Shown here one piece after another: positions 48,363 to 55,988 of a DNA stretch of 64,000 nt. Positions within the stretch are counted from its first letter, which is position 1. Each line of letters begins with the position of its first letter. Made by a program: the position numbers and the translations under genes. The DNA is from Desulfosalsimonas propionicica (GTDB taxonomy: Bacteria > Desulfobacterota > Desulfobacteria > Desulfobacterales > Desulfosalsimonadaceae), in assembly GCF_013761005.1 (NCBI RefSeq), contig NZ_JACDUS010000003.1:372001-436000 (forward strand), in the 5' to 3' direction. The notes beneath the pieces were generated by a model. It searched no databases, was not told the origin of the DNA, and saw only the letters and a program-made list of their open reading frames with translations.

Positions 48363-48629
48363 ATGGACAAACAACAGATTTTCAACGATGTGGTGGGCAT
48401 TATCAAAGACTATGTCAAGGATGAATCAAAACTGGAAAACGTGAGTATGGAGACCTCCATTCTCGATGATCTCAAGGTCAATTCCGCCCGGCTCGTGGAT
48501 ATCATCATCCAGTTTGAAGACACCTTTGACATTGAAATCGACGATGATGACGCAGACAACATCCGCTCCATCGGCGATGCGGTCAATTATATCGCAGGCC
48601 GGGTGGGTGCAGACCAGGGCGCTGAATAA
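48363..48629 (+). CDS. acyl carrier protein 2
   Basis: An 88-residue carrier. The modified Ser is in LKVNSARLVDI, with Asn in place of the usual Asp before Ser and Ala in place of Leu after it, an unusual site. GGAGG precedes the ATG. Located between KS3 and the first PlsC-like gene. Confidence 0.87.
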   Translation: MDKQQIFNDVVGIIKDYVKDESKLENVSMETSILDDLKVNSARLVDIIIQFEDTFDIEIDDDDADNIRSIGDAVNYIAGRVGADQGAE

Positions 48630-48637
48630 CTGATCTC

Positions 48638-49378
48638 ATGAATGACCGGATAAAACGTTCCTTAAACACCCAGGAAATGCTGGGCCGGTTTGCCGTGTGG
48701 CTCACCGCGCCCCTCATTGTCCTGGCCATTCGCCTGGCCGGCTGGCGGATCCGGGATTTGACAGCGGTACGCCGCCGGATCCGGGACCTGATGCGCCAGC
48801 ACAGCGGACCATGGCTGATCTGCGCCAATCATCTGACACTGATCGATTCTTTTATCCTGGCCTATGCCATGTTTCCCACCTGGCGGTACATGACTGATTT
48901 TCATCTGGTGCCCTGGAACATGCCGGAGTACATGAATTTTAACCGCAACCGCCTGGTGGGGGGATTTTGCTATCTTACCAAGTGCATTCCGGTGGTCCGG
49001 GGCGGCGACCGGGAAGGGGTCAAGCAGAGCCTGGAAAAATGCGTGCAAATCCTTCAAAAGGGCCAGAACCTCATGATTTTTCCCGAAGGCACCCGTTCGC
49101 GAACCGGGCGGGTCAATACCCGGGATTTTACCTATAACGTGGGCCGGTGGATGTGCCAGATGTCTGAGGTCCGGGTGCTGTGCATGTATCTGCGCGGCGA
49201 CAGCCAGCATACCTACAGCGATTTTCCCGCCCGGGGCGAAACCTTTACCCTCATGGTGGAGCCGTGCCGCCCGGAAACCCAACTCAAAGGGCTGCGAGCC
49301 CACAGGGACTGCGCCGGACAAATCATCGGGCATCTTGCTGAAATGGAGAAGCGTTATTTTGCCGGCCGTGGGAAATGA
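48638..49378 (+). CDS. PlsC-like acyltransferase 1 (LPLAT family)
   Basis: A 246-residue membrane-associated acyltransferase with NHLTLIDS (HxxxxD catalytic motif) and FPEGTRSRTG (acceptor phosphate motif). An N-terminal hydrophobic helix lies at about residues 17-36. Likely transfers the cluster's acyl chain from ACP or CoA to a lysolipid. Confidence 0.87.
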   Translation: MNDRIKRSLNTQEMLGRFAVWLTAPLIVLAIRLAGWRIRDLTAVRRRIRDLMRQHSGPWLICANHLTLIDSFILAYAMFPTWRYMTDFHLVPWNMPEYMNFNRNRLVGGFCYLTKCIPVVRGGDREGVKQSLEKCVQILQKGQNLMIFPEGTRSRTGRVNTRDFTYNVGRWMCQMSEVRVLCMYLRGDSQHTYSDFPARGETFTLMVEPCRPETQLKGLRAHRDCAGQIIGHLAEMEKRYFAGRGK

Positions 49379-50033
49379 TGTGGTGGATTTGTGGGCAGAT
49401 GGTGCATGCGGAAAAAGCCGGGACAAACGCTTTGTCTGCCGGGTGCTCACGGCATCCGAGCAAAACCGGCTTGCAGAAAGCCAAAACCCCGATGCCTGTC
49501 TGTGGGCGATGTGGGCTGCCAAGGAGGCCGCCTACAAGGCCGTATCCAGGATATTTCCGGATATTTCTGCATGGCCCGGACGCTACGAGACGGTTTTTGA
49601 CCAAGCGGGCCCGGCCCGGCAGTGCGCCGGCACGGTCAGCACCCCTCAAGGAGCTGTGCGCATGCATCTTGATTGGGATGAAAACCGTGTCCATTGCCTT
49701 GGGTTAATCGGTTCTGCGGGGTTATGGCAAGACGTGACAGCGGATGTGCTCGAACCCGCTGTCGATGTCCATCCGGAAATACAGCCTTCAGCAAAACAAC
49801 TTTCCGCCGCTGCCCGCACCGCAGCCGCCGCAGCCATTGCTCTGCATACGGGCCTGCCCCATGCCCTGGTAAAAATTGAGCGCAGCCGCGTTTGCCAACG
49901 CTCGGCCCCGCCTGTTGTTCAAATCAACGGGATCGAAGAAAAAATTCCCGTCAGCCTCAGCCATCACGGCCGGTTTGCGGCTTTTGCCTTCCTTGCACCC
50001 CTGCAGGCCCAATTTGCTGCAATGTGTTCTTGA
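49359..50033 (+). CDS. 4'-phosphopantetheinyl transferase
   Basis: About 225 residues. VGNDVVDL near the start and WAAKEAAYKAVSRIFP carry the acidic metal-binding residues of the phosphopantetheinyl transferase fold. It would activate the cluster's ACPs. There is no good ATG; I use TTG 49359 after GGAG (11 nt). TTG 49335 or GTG 49368 are alternatives. It overlaps the acyltransferase gene, indicating coupling. Confidence 0.78.
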   Translation: MPAVGNDVVDLWADGACGKSRDKRFVCRVLTASEQNRLAESQNPDACLWAMWAAKEAAYKAVSRIFPDISAWPGRYETVFDQAGPARQCAGTVSTPQGAVRMHLDWDENRVHCLGLIGSAGLWQDVTADVLEPAVDVHPEIQPSAKQLSAAARTAAAAAIALHTGLPHALVKIERSRVCQRSAPPVVQINGIEEKIPVSLSHHGRFAAFAFLAPLQAQFAAMCS

Positions 50034-50137
50034 CTATTTCCGCTGTATTTTTTACAAATAAACTTTTGCAAAAATCCGGGCAGGCCTGGATGTGGTCCTG
50101 TGCGGGTATTTTTCAAACAATTGGGCAGATACCGACT

Positions 50138-50428
50138 ATGCGCAGTAACCGACAGGACATTGAGGCCGAAATATACAGAATCTTCCGGGAGCAGTTTGAA
50201 ATCGAGGATCCGGGTCCGGATGAGGATCTGCGGGAAGTCCACGGTTTTGACAGCATTGACGCCATTGAACTGCTCATGGAAATCGAAAAGCTTTTTCAGG
50301 TGGAAATGGACCAGGAAACCAAAAAGGATGCCTTGTCCTATATCCGGACCATAAATGGTATCTGCGATTACATAGAGCAGGTTCTGCCCGATGCCGGTGC
50401 CCATGTATCAAGGGTGGCCAACAGCTGA
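50138..50428 (+). CDS. acyl carrier protein 3
   Basis: A 96-residue carrier with VHGFDSIDAIELLMEIE; Ser at about residue 36 is the attachment site. Ribosome site weak. Its stop overlaps the start of KS4 by one base (TGATGG), suggesting that KS4 works with this ACP. Confidence 0.87.
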   Translation: MRSNRQDIEAEIYRIFREQFEIEDPGPDEDLREVHGFDSIDAIELLMEIEKLFQVEMDQETKKDALSYIRTINGICDYIEQVLPDAGAHVSRVANS

Positions 50429-51666
50429 TGGATCGAAGAGTCGTCATCACCGCCGCATCTGCCATTACGCCCATCGGCAATTCAAAGCAGAAGGTTGTCC
50501 ACAGCCTTCAAAACGGGATATCCGGGGTACAGCCCCTGCGCCGTGACGACCTGCTGGCCGATTATCTGCACTGCCGGGTTTTTGGCACCGTGCAGGAGCC
50601 CATAGAGTACGGTTTTGAGAGAAAATACCGCAAAACCATGGGGCCGGTGTCCTATTACGCCTGCCACGTGGTTGGACAGCTGCTGGAGCAATCCGGGCTG
50701 AGCCGGGAGTTTGTCTCCTCTGGCCGCATGGGCGTGGCGTTTGGCTCCACCCACGGCAGCCCCTCGGTGCAGCGCCACATTTATAAGGCCCTCTACCACA
50801 AGGAAAACAGTCATTCCGGTTCCCTTGGTGCGGTGGACTACCTGAAGTCCATGGTTCATACCACGGCGGTGAACATCACCAAAATGTTTGAGATCACAGG
50901 CCGGGTGATCTGTTCCTCCACTGCCTGCACCACAAGCAGTCAATCCATCGGCTACGGCTATGAAATGGTGAAATACGGAATGCAGGACGCCATGGTGTGC
51001 GGCGGTGCTGATGAATATGATACCACCACCGTGGCGGTGTTTGACAACCTGCTGGCCTGCTCCACTGCCTACAATGACCGGCCCGGGCAGACCCCCCGCC
51101 CCTTTGACACCGACCGCGACGGTCTGGTGGTGGCCGAAGGCGCCGGCGCAGTGTTGCTGGAAGAATACGAAGCTGCCAGAAAACGGGGGGCCCCGATTCT
51201 GGGTGAAGTCATCGGCTTTTCCTGCAACAACAACGGCGGGGATCTGATTTTTCCCAATCTTGAAGGCATCACCCGCACCATCCAACTGGGCCTGGAAAGC
51301 GCCGGGATCGGGCCGGAGGCGATGGATTTTATCAGCGCCCATGCCACGGGAACCAAAATGGGCGATGTTATTGAAGCCCGGGCCATTGAGCAGGTTTACG
51401 GAAACTCGCCCATGGTCACCGGACTGAAAGGATACACCGGCCACACCATGGCCTCCTGCGGTGTGATTGAAACCATCATGACCCTTTACATGATGGAAAA
51501 AGGCTTTGTTGCCCCCACCCTGCACCTGGAAAATATTGATTCCAGATGCAGCGGAATTGGCCATGTCACGCAATTGACAGATAAAGTCATTGATATTGCC
51601 TCTGTGCAGAATTTCGCATTCGGCGGGGTCAATACCAGCCTTGTACTAAAAGCCCCTGCGCTCTGA
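50428..51666 (+). CDS. beta-ketoacyl-ACP synthase 4 (KASI/II type)
   Basis: A 412-residue condensing enzyme with C167 (SSTACTTSSQSI), H305 (SAHATGTKMGD) and H339 (KGYTGHTMASCGVIE). The second motif is NAH-T-like with Ser for Asn, and the third lacks the usual Lys-Ser before Gly-His, so specificity may be divergent. Followed 2 bp later by a PlsC-like gene. Confidence 0.9.
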   Translation: MDRRVVITAASAITPIGNSKQKVVHSLQNGISGVQPLRRDDLLADYLHCRVFGTVQEPIEYGFERKYRKTMGPVSYYACHVVGQLLEQSGLSREFVSSGRMGVAFGSTHGSPSVQRHIYKALYHKENSHSGSLGAVDYLKSMVHTTAVNITKMFEITGRVICSSTACTTSSQSIGYGYEMVKYGMQDAMVCGGADEYDTTTVAVFDNLLACSTAYNDRPGQTPRPFDTDRDGLVVAEGAGAVLLEEYEAARKRGAPILGEVIGFSCNNNGGDLIFPNLEGITRTIQLGLESAGIGPEAMDFISAHATGTKMGDVIEARAIEQVYGNSPMVTGLKGYTGHTMASCGVIETIMTLYMMEKGFVAPTLHLENIDSRCSGIGHVTQLTDKVIDIASVQNFAFGGVNTSLVLKAPAL

Positions 51667-51667
51667 T

Positions 51668-52438
51668 ATGAGCCGGTGTGTCCGATTTTTCAAGCTCTTG
51701 GTGGACGCCGGGGTGACCCTGATGCTTTGGTTTTATTTTATTTTCGGGTTTCTTTTTTTCTTCTCACCTGTTTACGCCTGTGCGTTTTTTTTTGCCGCAG
51801 ACCGGAGCCGGGCTTTTCAAAGGCTCAATCACCTGTTTTTCAAAAGTTTTGTCCGTTTGGTGCGCATTGTTGGGCCTGGTTTGAAAATCCGCCTGGATAA
51901 AAGCCTTGACCGGCTTGCCGGCTGCGTGGTGGTGGCCAATCACCGCTCCTATCTGGACCCGGTTTTACTGACCGCAGCCTTTGAAAAACACAGCACCATC
52001 GTCAAAAGCGCCTTTTTCCGCACGCCCGTGTTTGGCCGGGTCATCCGCACGGCCGGATATATTCCCTCAGATGCCGCCAACGGATTTTCGGATTTGCTGA
52101 TCTACCGCATGCAGCAGTTTCCTGTTTTCTTCCAAAAAGGGGGGGTGGTGTTTATTTTTCCCGAAGGCACCCGAACCCGAACCGGCCGCCTGGGTGAATT
52201 CAATCCCGGGGCGTTTAAAATCGCCCGCCGGTTTGAAGTCCCTGTTGAAGTGCTTTGCATCAGCGGCACGGACCGGCTGTTTGCCCCGGGCAGATTTTTG
52301 TTTCACACCTGCATTCAAAATCACATCACGATCCGCCGGGCCGGAGTCATCCCTGCAGATCAGGTCCGGCAGCTTTCCTTAAAGGAGCTGATGCAAAAAA
52401 GCCGGGAAATCATGGAAGCCGGTCTTTCTGATTCGTGA
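51668..52438 (+). CDS. PlsC-like acyltransferase 2 (LPLAT family)
   Basis: A 256-residue acyltransferase with ANHRSYLDPVL (HxxxxD) and FPEGTRTRTGRLGEF. It has a strongly hydrophobic N-terminal segment (about residues 12-45). Last gene of the run. With PlsY and acyltransferase 1 it supports a glycerolipid end product. Confidence 0.87.
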   Translation: MSRCVRFFKLLVDAGVTLMLWFYFIFGFLFFFSPVYACAFFFAADRSRAFQRLNHLFFKSFVRLVRIVGPGLKIRLDKSLDRLAGCVVVANHRSYLDPVLLTAAFEKHSTIVKSAFFRTPVFGRVIRTAGYIPSDAANGFSDLLIYRMQQFPVFFQKGGVVFIFPEGTRTRTGRLGEFNPGAFKIARRFEVPVEVLCISGTDRLFAPGRFLFHTCIQNHITIRRAGVIPADQVRQLSLKELMQKSREIMEAGLSDS

Positions 52439-52439
52439 C

Positions 52440-52458
52440 TTGCCGGAGTTTCCGGCAA
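52440..52458. terminator. short hairpin after the lipid cluster
   Basis: TTGCCGGA and TCCGGCAA form a perfect 8-bp stem with a 3-nt loop, one base after the stop of acyltransferase 2. No T-run follows, so it may only be a processing or weak termination site. Confidence 0.35.
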
Positions 52459-52480
52459 AAGGTTACTTTAACCGTTTTCG

Positions 52481-52568
52481 CATGGGGCCGGGCCGGTGAC
52501 GGTTTGCTCCCTGCTGACCGCCTGCGCGCTCAATGCGACTCACAAACCGTCACCTGCCCGGCCCCATG
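52481..52568 (+). repeat. 88-bp palindrome family 2, variant arms
   Basis: Arms CATGGGGCCGGGCCGGTGAC and GTCACCTGCCCGGCCCCATG enclose the same loop (CTGCTGACCGCCTGCGCGCT) as at 39910. The arms differ from that copy on both sides and still pair. Preceded by GTTTTCG. The gap 52439-52770 otherwise shows no gene. Confidence 0.88.
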
Positions 52569-52770
52569 GCCCGCCTTCAGTTTAGAGCCGTGATTTTCGG
52601 ATTTCTATATAAAAACAACGCGTGTTTGAGTCCGATTGTTTTTCGTATCGCCCGGCCATCCCTGGATACGTTGCCCGGGGTTCTGTTGTTTGGCTTCCGG
52701 AGGCGGTTGTGGTAATAATACAGGTTCATATTGACAATAAAACCGCAGGATGTTTTTCCAGGAAATGGAC

Positions 52771-54540
52771 ATGACAGAAAACAACCATTCCGGCCGGTCC
52801 CTCCGTCAGCGTCTGCTTGAGCTGGAAGCCGAGAAAAAATCCCTTGAGACCATTATTGAGACCATTGAGGACGGTTTTATTGAAACTGACCTGCGGGGCA
52901 ATATTACCCGGTTTAACCGGGCCTTTTGCCATATCAGCGGCTATGGGCCCAAAGAAGCCGAGGGGCTTTCCTACCGGAAATACATGGATGCGCAGACCGC
53001 TTTGAGCGTTTACCGGGCGTTTAACAAGGTATACAAGACCGGGGTGTCCAACAAGGCCTTTGATTATGAGATCATCCGCAAAGACGGCCAGTGCCGCAAT
53101 CTGGAAATCTCCATAGCCCCCATCCAGGGCGAGGACGGGCGGGTCAGCGGGTTTCGGTGTGTGATGCGGGATGTGACCAAGCGCAAAAGGGCTGAAACCG
53201 CGCTCATGGGCCAGCGCCGACGGCTGGAGGCCATTTTCCGGAGTGTGGATGACGCCATTGTCACCGTGGATACGGATCTCAACGTGGTTGAGGCCAATGA
53301 CGCGGCAGCCAAAATCTGCGGCATCCGCACAGAAAAACTGCCGGGCACGTTTACGTGCGGCCAGGACGGGCAATGCGGCTGCGCATGTTTGGATATTGTC
53401 AAAGAAACCCTTGCCAGAAGAAGGGCCATGCGCGATTATCAGGTCACCTGTGGCCGGCAAAGCTCTCCCATGCAGAAAGTCAGCCTTTCCTGTACCCCCC
53501 TGGAGGACCCCGCAGGCCGTTTTCTGGGCGCGGTCCTGGTGATCCGCGACATCACCCGCCTCACGGATCTGGAAAGAGAGCTGGAACAGCGGCACCAGTT
53601 TCACCGGATCATCGGCAAAAGCCACCAGATGCAGAAGATTTATCGCCTGGTGGAAGATATCTCCGATTACGAGGCAACGGTTTTGATCCGGGGAGAAAGC
53701 GGCACCGGCAAGGAACTGGTGGCAAGGGCCATCCATGACAGCGGCAGCCGGCGTTTTAAGCCCTTTGTCACGGTCAACTGCTCGGCTCTGGCCGAACAGC
53801 TGCTGGAAAGCGAATTGTTCGGCCATGTCAAGGGCGCGTTCACCGGCGCGATCCGGGATCATATCGGCCGGTTCCAGGCCGCAGACAGCGGCACCCTGCT
53901 GCTTGACGAAATCGGGGAAATCTCGCCGCTGATCCAGCTCAAGCTGCTGCGGGTGCTTCAGGAAAAAGAATTCGAACGCGTGGGCGATTCCTGTTCTGTG
54001 CGGGTGGATGCCCGGGTAATTGCCTGCACCCACCAGGATTTAAAGGAAAAGGTCCGGCGCGGGGAGTTTCGCGAAGATCTTTATTACCGGTTAAATGTGC
54101 TGGAAATCCGGATACCGCCCTTGCGGGAACGACCTGAGGATTTGCCCCTGCTGGTGGAGCATTTTGTGCGCCGGTTTGAGAAAAAATTCCGCATGTGCAT
54201 CGACGGCGTCAGCCCCGAGGTGATGGATGTGTTTATGAACTATCACTGGCCCGGCAATGTCCGGGAGGTGGAGCACTGCATTGAACGGGCCGTGATCTTA
54301 AGCCGGGGCGGCACAATCGGCATTGAACATATCTCCGGCGAAATTCTGGGCGGCATCCGGTCGGGCAGACCGGCAAAGGCCATGAAAAAGGAAGATGAAA
54401 TCCGCCGCATTGTCCAGGTCCTGGAGCAGACCGACTGGAACAAGGCCAAATCGGCCCGGCTTTTGGGTATCAGCCGCAAAACCTTGTATCAGAAAATTTC
54501 CAAATATAAGATTTCTCCTGAAAAACCGACCCATGTGTAA
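52771..54540 (+). CDS. sigma-54-dependent transcriptional activator (PAS-PAS-AAA+-Fis)
   Basis: A 589-residue NtrC-family enhancer-binding protein without a receiver domain. Two PAS domains lie at about residues 20-140 and 145-270; the second holds [13 protein letters not shown], a Cys cluster that may sense redox or bind metal. The AAA+ domain shows [13 protein letters not shown] (Walker A), [13 protein letters not shown] (sigma-54 contact) and [10 protein letters not shown] (Walker B). A Fis-type helix-turn-helix closes it ([20 protein letters not shown]). I chose the ATG at 52771, 8 bases after AGGA. A likely target is the thiolase operon right downstream. Confidence 0.9.
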   Translation: MTENNHSGRSLRQRLLELEAEKKSLETIIETIEDGFIETDLRGNITRFNRAFCHISGYGPKEAEGLSYRKYMDAQTALSVYRAFNKVYKTGVSNKAFDYEIIRKDGQCRNLEISIAPIQGEDGRVSGFRCVMRDVTKRKRAETALMGQRRRLEAIFRSVDDAIVTVDTDLNVVEANDAAAKICGIRTEKLPGTFTCGQDGQCGCACLDIVKETLARRRAMRDYQVTCGRQSSPMQKVSLSCTPLEDPAGRFLGAVLVIRDITRLTDLERELEQRHQFHRIIGKSHQMQKIYRLVEDISDYEATVLIRGESGTGKELVARAIHDSGSRRFKPFVTVNCSALAEQLLESELFGHVKGAFTGAIRDHIGRFQAADSGTLLLDEIGEISPLIQLKLLRVLQEKEFERVGDSCSVRVDARVIACTHQDLKEKVRRGEFREDLYYRLNVLEIRIPPLRERPEDLPLLVEHFVRRFEKKFRMCIDGVSPEVMDVFMNYHWPGNVREVEHCIERAVILSRGGTIGIEHISGEILGGIRSGRPAKAMKKEDEIRRIVQVLEQTDWNKAKSARLLGISRKTLYQKISKYKISPEKPTHV

Positions 54541-54566
54541 CCGGTTTCACATGTGTGGGGTTACAC
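54535..54566. promoter_or_regulatory. candidate upstream activator site
   Basis: GTGTAACC-N16-GGTTACAC is a perfect inverted repeat with CACATGTG nested near the centre. It overlaps the activator stop codon and lies about 140 bp upstream of the sigma-54-like promoter, the usual spacing for enhancer sites. Confidence 0.5.
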
Positions 54567-54691
54567 TGTTGTTTCCTTTGCTTACGAATTCGACTGCAAT
54601 GGCTGGATGAAATTCCGTAAACCTTTCTCTTTTTTTACTTCTTTCAAGAGGTTATCCCCCGCCTAAAAGATGCCGCACCAACCGTGTTATA

Positions 54692-54707
54692 TGGCATGGA
54701 TTTTGAT
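54692..54707 (+). promoter_or_regulatory. candidate sigma-54 promoter of the thiolase operon
   Basis: TGGCATG-N4-TTGAT resembles the -24/-12 consensus TGGCACG-N4-TTGCA, with GA instead of GC at -12. It is 64 bp before the thiolase start and just downstream of a sigma-54 activator gene. Confidence 0.4.
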
Positions 54708-54770
54708 TGTCTGATGTGAAGGCATGTTCCCTGTATCAGGCAGGAATAAAATCATACGAGAGGTTTAACC

Positions 54771-55949
54771 ATGAAGGAAGTGGTCATTGCAGCAGCGGTC
54801 AGAACGCCTGTGGGCAAATTCGGAGGGGCGTTTCAATCCCTGGGCGCCCTGGATCTGACCATACCGGTGATCCGGTCGCTGGTGAAAACAACCGGCATTG
54901 ATGCCGGTATTGTCGAGGATGTGATCTGGGGCTGCAATTATCAGAAAACCTACCGGGAAAACAACCTGGCCCGGGTAGCCGCAGTTAAGGCGGGTCTTCC
55001 GGTGAGCGTGGCCGGTATTACCCTCCATCGCAACTGCACATCCTCCATGTCAGCCATCCAGATGGCCTATTACCAGATCAAGTGCGGGGAGGCGGATGTG
55101 ATTATGGCCGGGGGAACCGATTCCATGAGCAATGCCGCCTACACCATCGAGAAAATGAGAAACGGCGCCCGCATGGGCCACACCGAGGTGCGTGATTCCA
55201 TGTGGGATTCTCTGACAGAGCTCGGTATTGGCCCGGCCATGGGCATTACGGCTGAAAACCTGGCTGAAAAATATGATATCAGCCGCCAGGCCCAGGACCA
55301 ACTGGCCCTGACCAGTCATCAGCGGGCAGTGGCGGCAATGGATCAGGGCCGGTTTAAAGACGAGATTCTGCCCCTGGAGGTCAGGGCCAAAAAAGAGACT
55401 CGCACGGTGGATACAGATGAACATCCCCGCAGGGATGTTTCCCTGGAGGGCCTTGCCAGGCTCAAGCCGGCTTTTAAGCCGGACGGAACAGTGACGGCCG
55501 GCAATGCCTCGGGGATCAACGACGGTGCCGCAGGAATACTTCTGATGTCTGCGGAAAAAGCCAGAGAGCTCAACCTGCCGGTGCTGGCGGTTGTCTCGGC
55601 CACGGCCACCGTCGGGGTGGATCCGGAGATCATGGGTATCGGACCTGTTGAGGCCATTCCAAAGGCCCTGAAAAAAGCAGGGTTTTCCCTTGCCGACATT
55701 GACCTTTTTGAGATCAACGAGGCCTTTGCCGCCCAGTATCTGGCCTGTGAAAAGGCTCTGGAGCTTAACCGGGAGATCACCAATGTCAACGGCAGCGGCA
55801 TCAGCCTGGGCCATCCCGTGGGTGCCACGGGCGCCCGGATTACCACCACACTGCTTTTTGAAATGAAGCGCCGCAACCTCAATAAAGGTGTTGCCTCCCT
55901 TTGCGCCGGCGGCGGCATGGGAGCCGCCCTGGTTGTTGAGCGGGCATAA
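54771..55949 (+). CDS. acetyl-CoA acetyltransferase (thiolase)
   Basis: A 392-residue thiolase. The acyl-accepting Cys is in HRNCTSSMSAIQ (about residue 88), the His in LGHPVGATGAR (about 348) and the second Cys in SLCAGGGMGAAL (about 378). Biosynthetic/degradative acetoacetyl-CoA thiolases share this layout. Leads an operon with acyl-CoA dehydrogenase, thioesterase and dehydratase. Confidence 0.92.
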   Translation: MKEVVIAAAVRTPVGKFGGAFQSLGALDLTIPVIRSLVKTTGIDAGIVEDVIWGCNYQKTYRENNLARVAAVKAGLPVSVAGITLHRNCTSSMSAIQMAYYQIKCGEADVIMAGGTDSMSNAAYTIEKMRNGARMGHTEVRDSMWDSLTELGIGPAMGITAENLAEKYDISRQAQDQLALTSHQRAVAAMDQGRFKDEILPLEVRAKKETRTVDTDEHPRRDVSLEGLARLKPAFKPDGTVTAGNASGINDGAAGILLMSAEKARELNLPVLAVVSATATVGVDPEIMGIGPVEAIPKALKKAGFSLADIDLFEINEAFAAQYLACEKALELNREITNVNGSGISLGHPVGATGARITTTLLFEMKRRNLNKGVASLCAGGGMGAALVVERA

Positions 55950-55988
55950 CCGTTTTGACTCCATACCAACCAAAAGAAGAGAAAAATC

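Noticed and set aside
32554-52438. Aryl polyene cluster
   Set aside because: Shares KS, ACP, dehydratase, ligase and acyltransferase families, but I see no MMPL exporter, LolA-like protein, glycosyltransferase or ammonia-lyase, while FabD, FabA, a FabI-like reductase and radical SAM genes are present.
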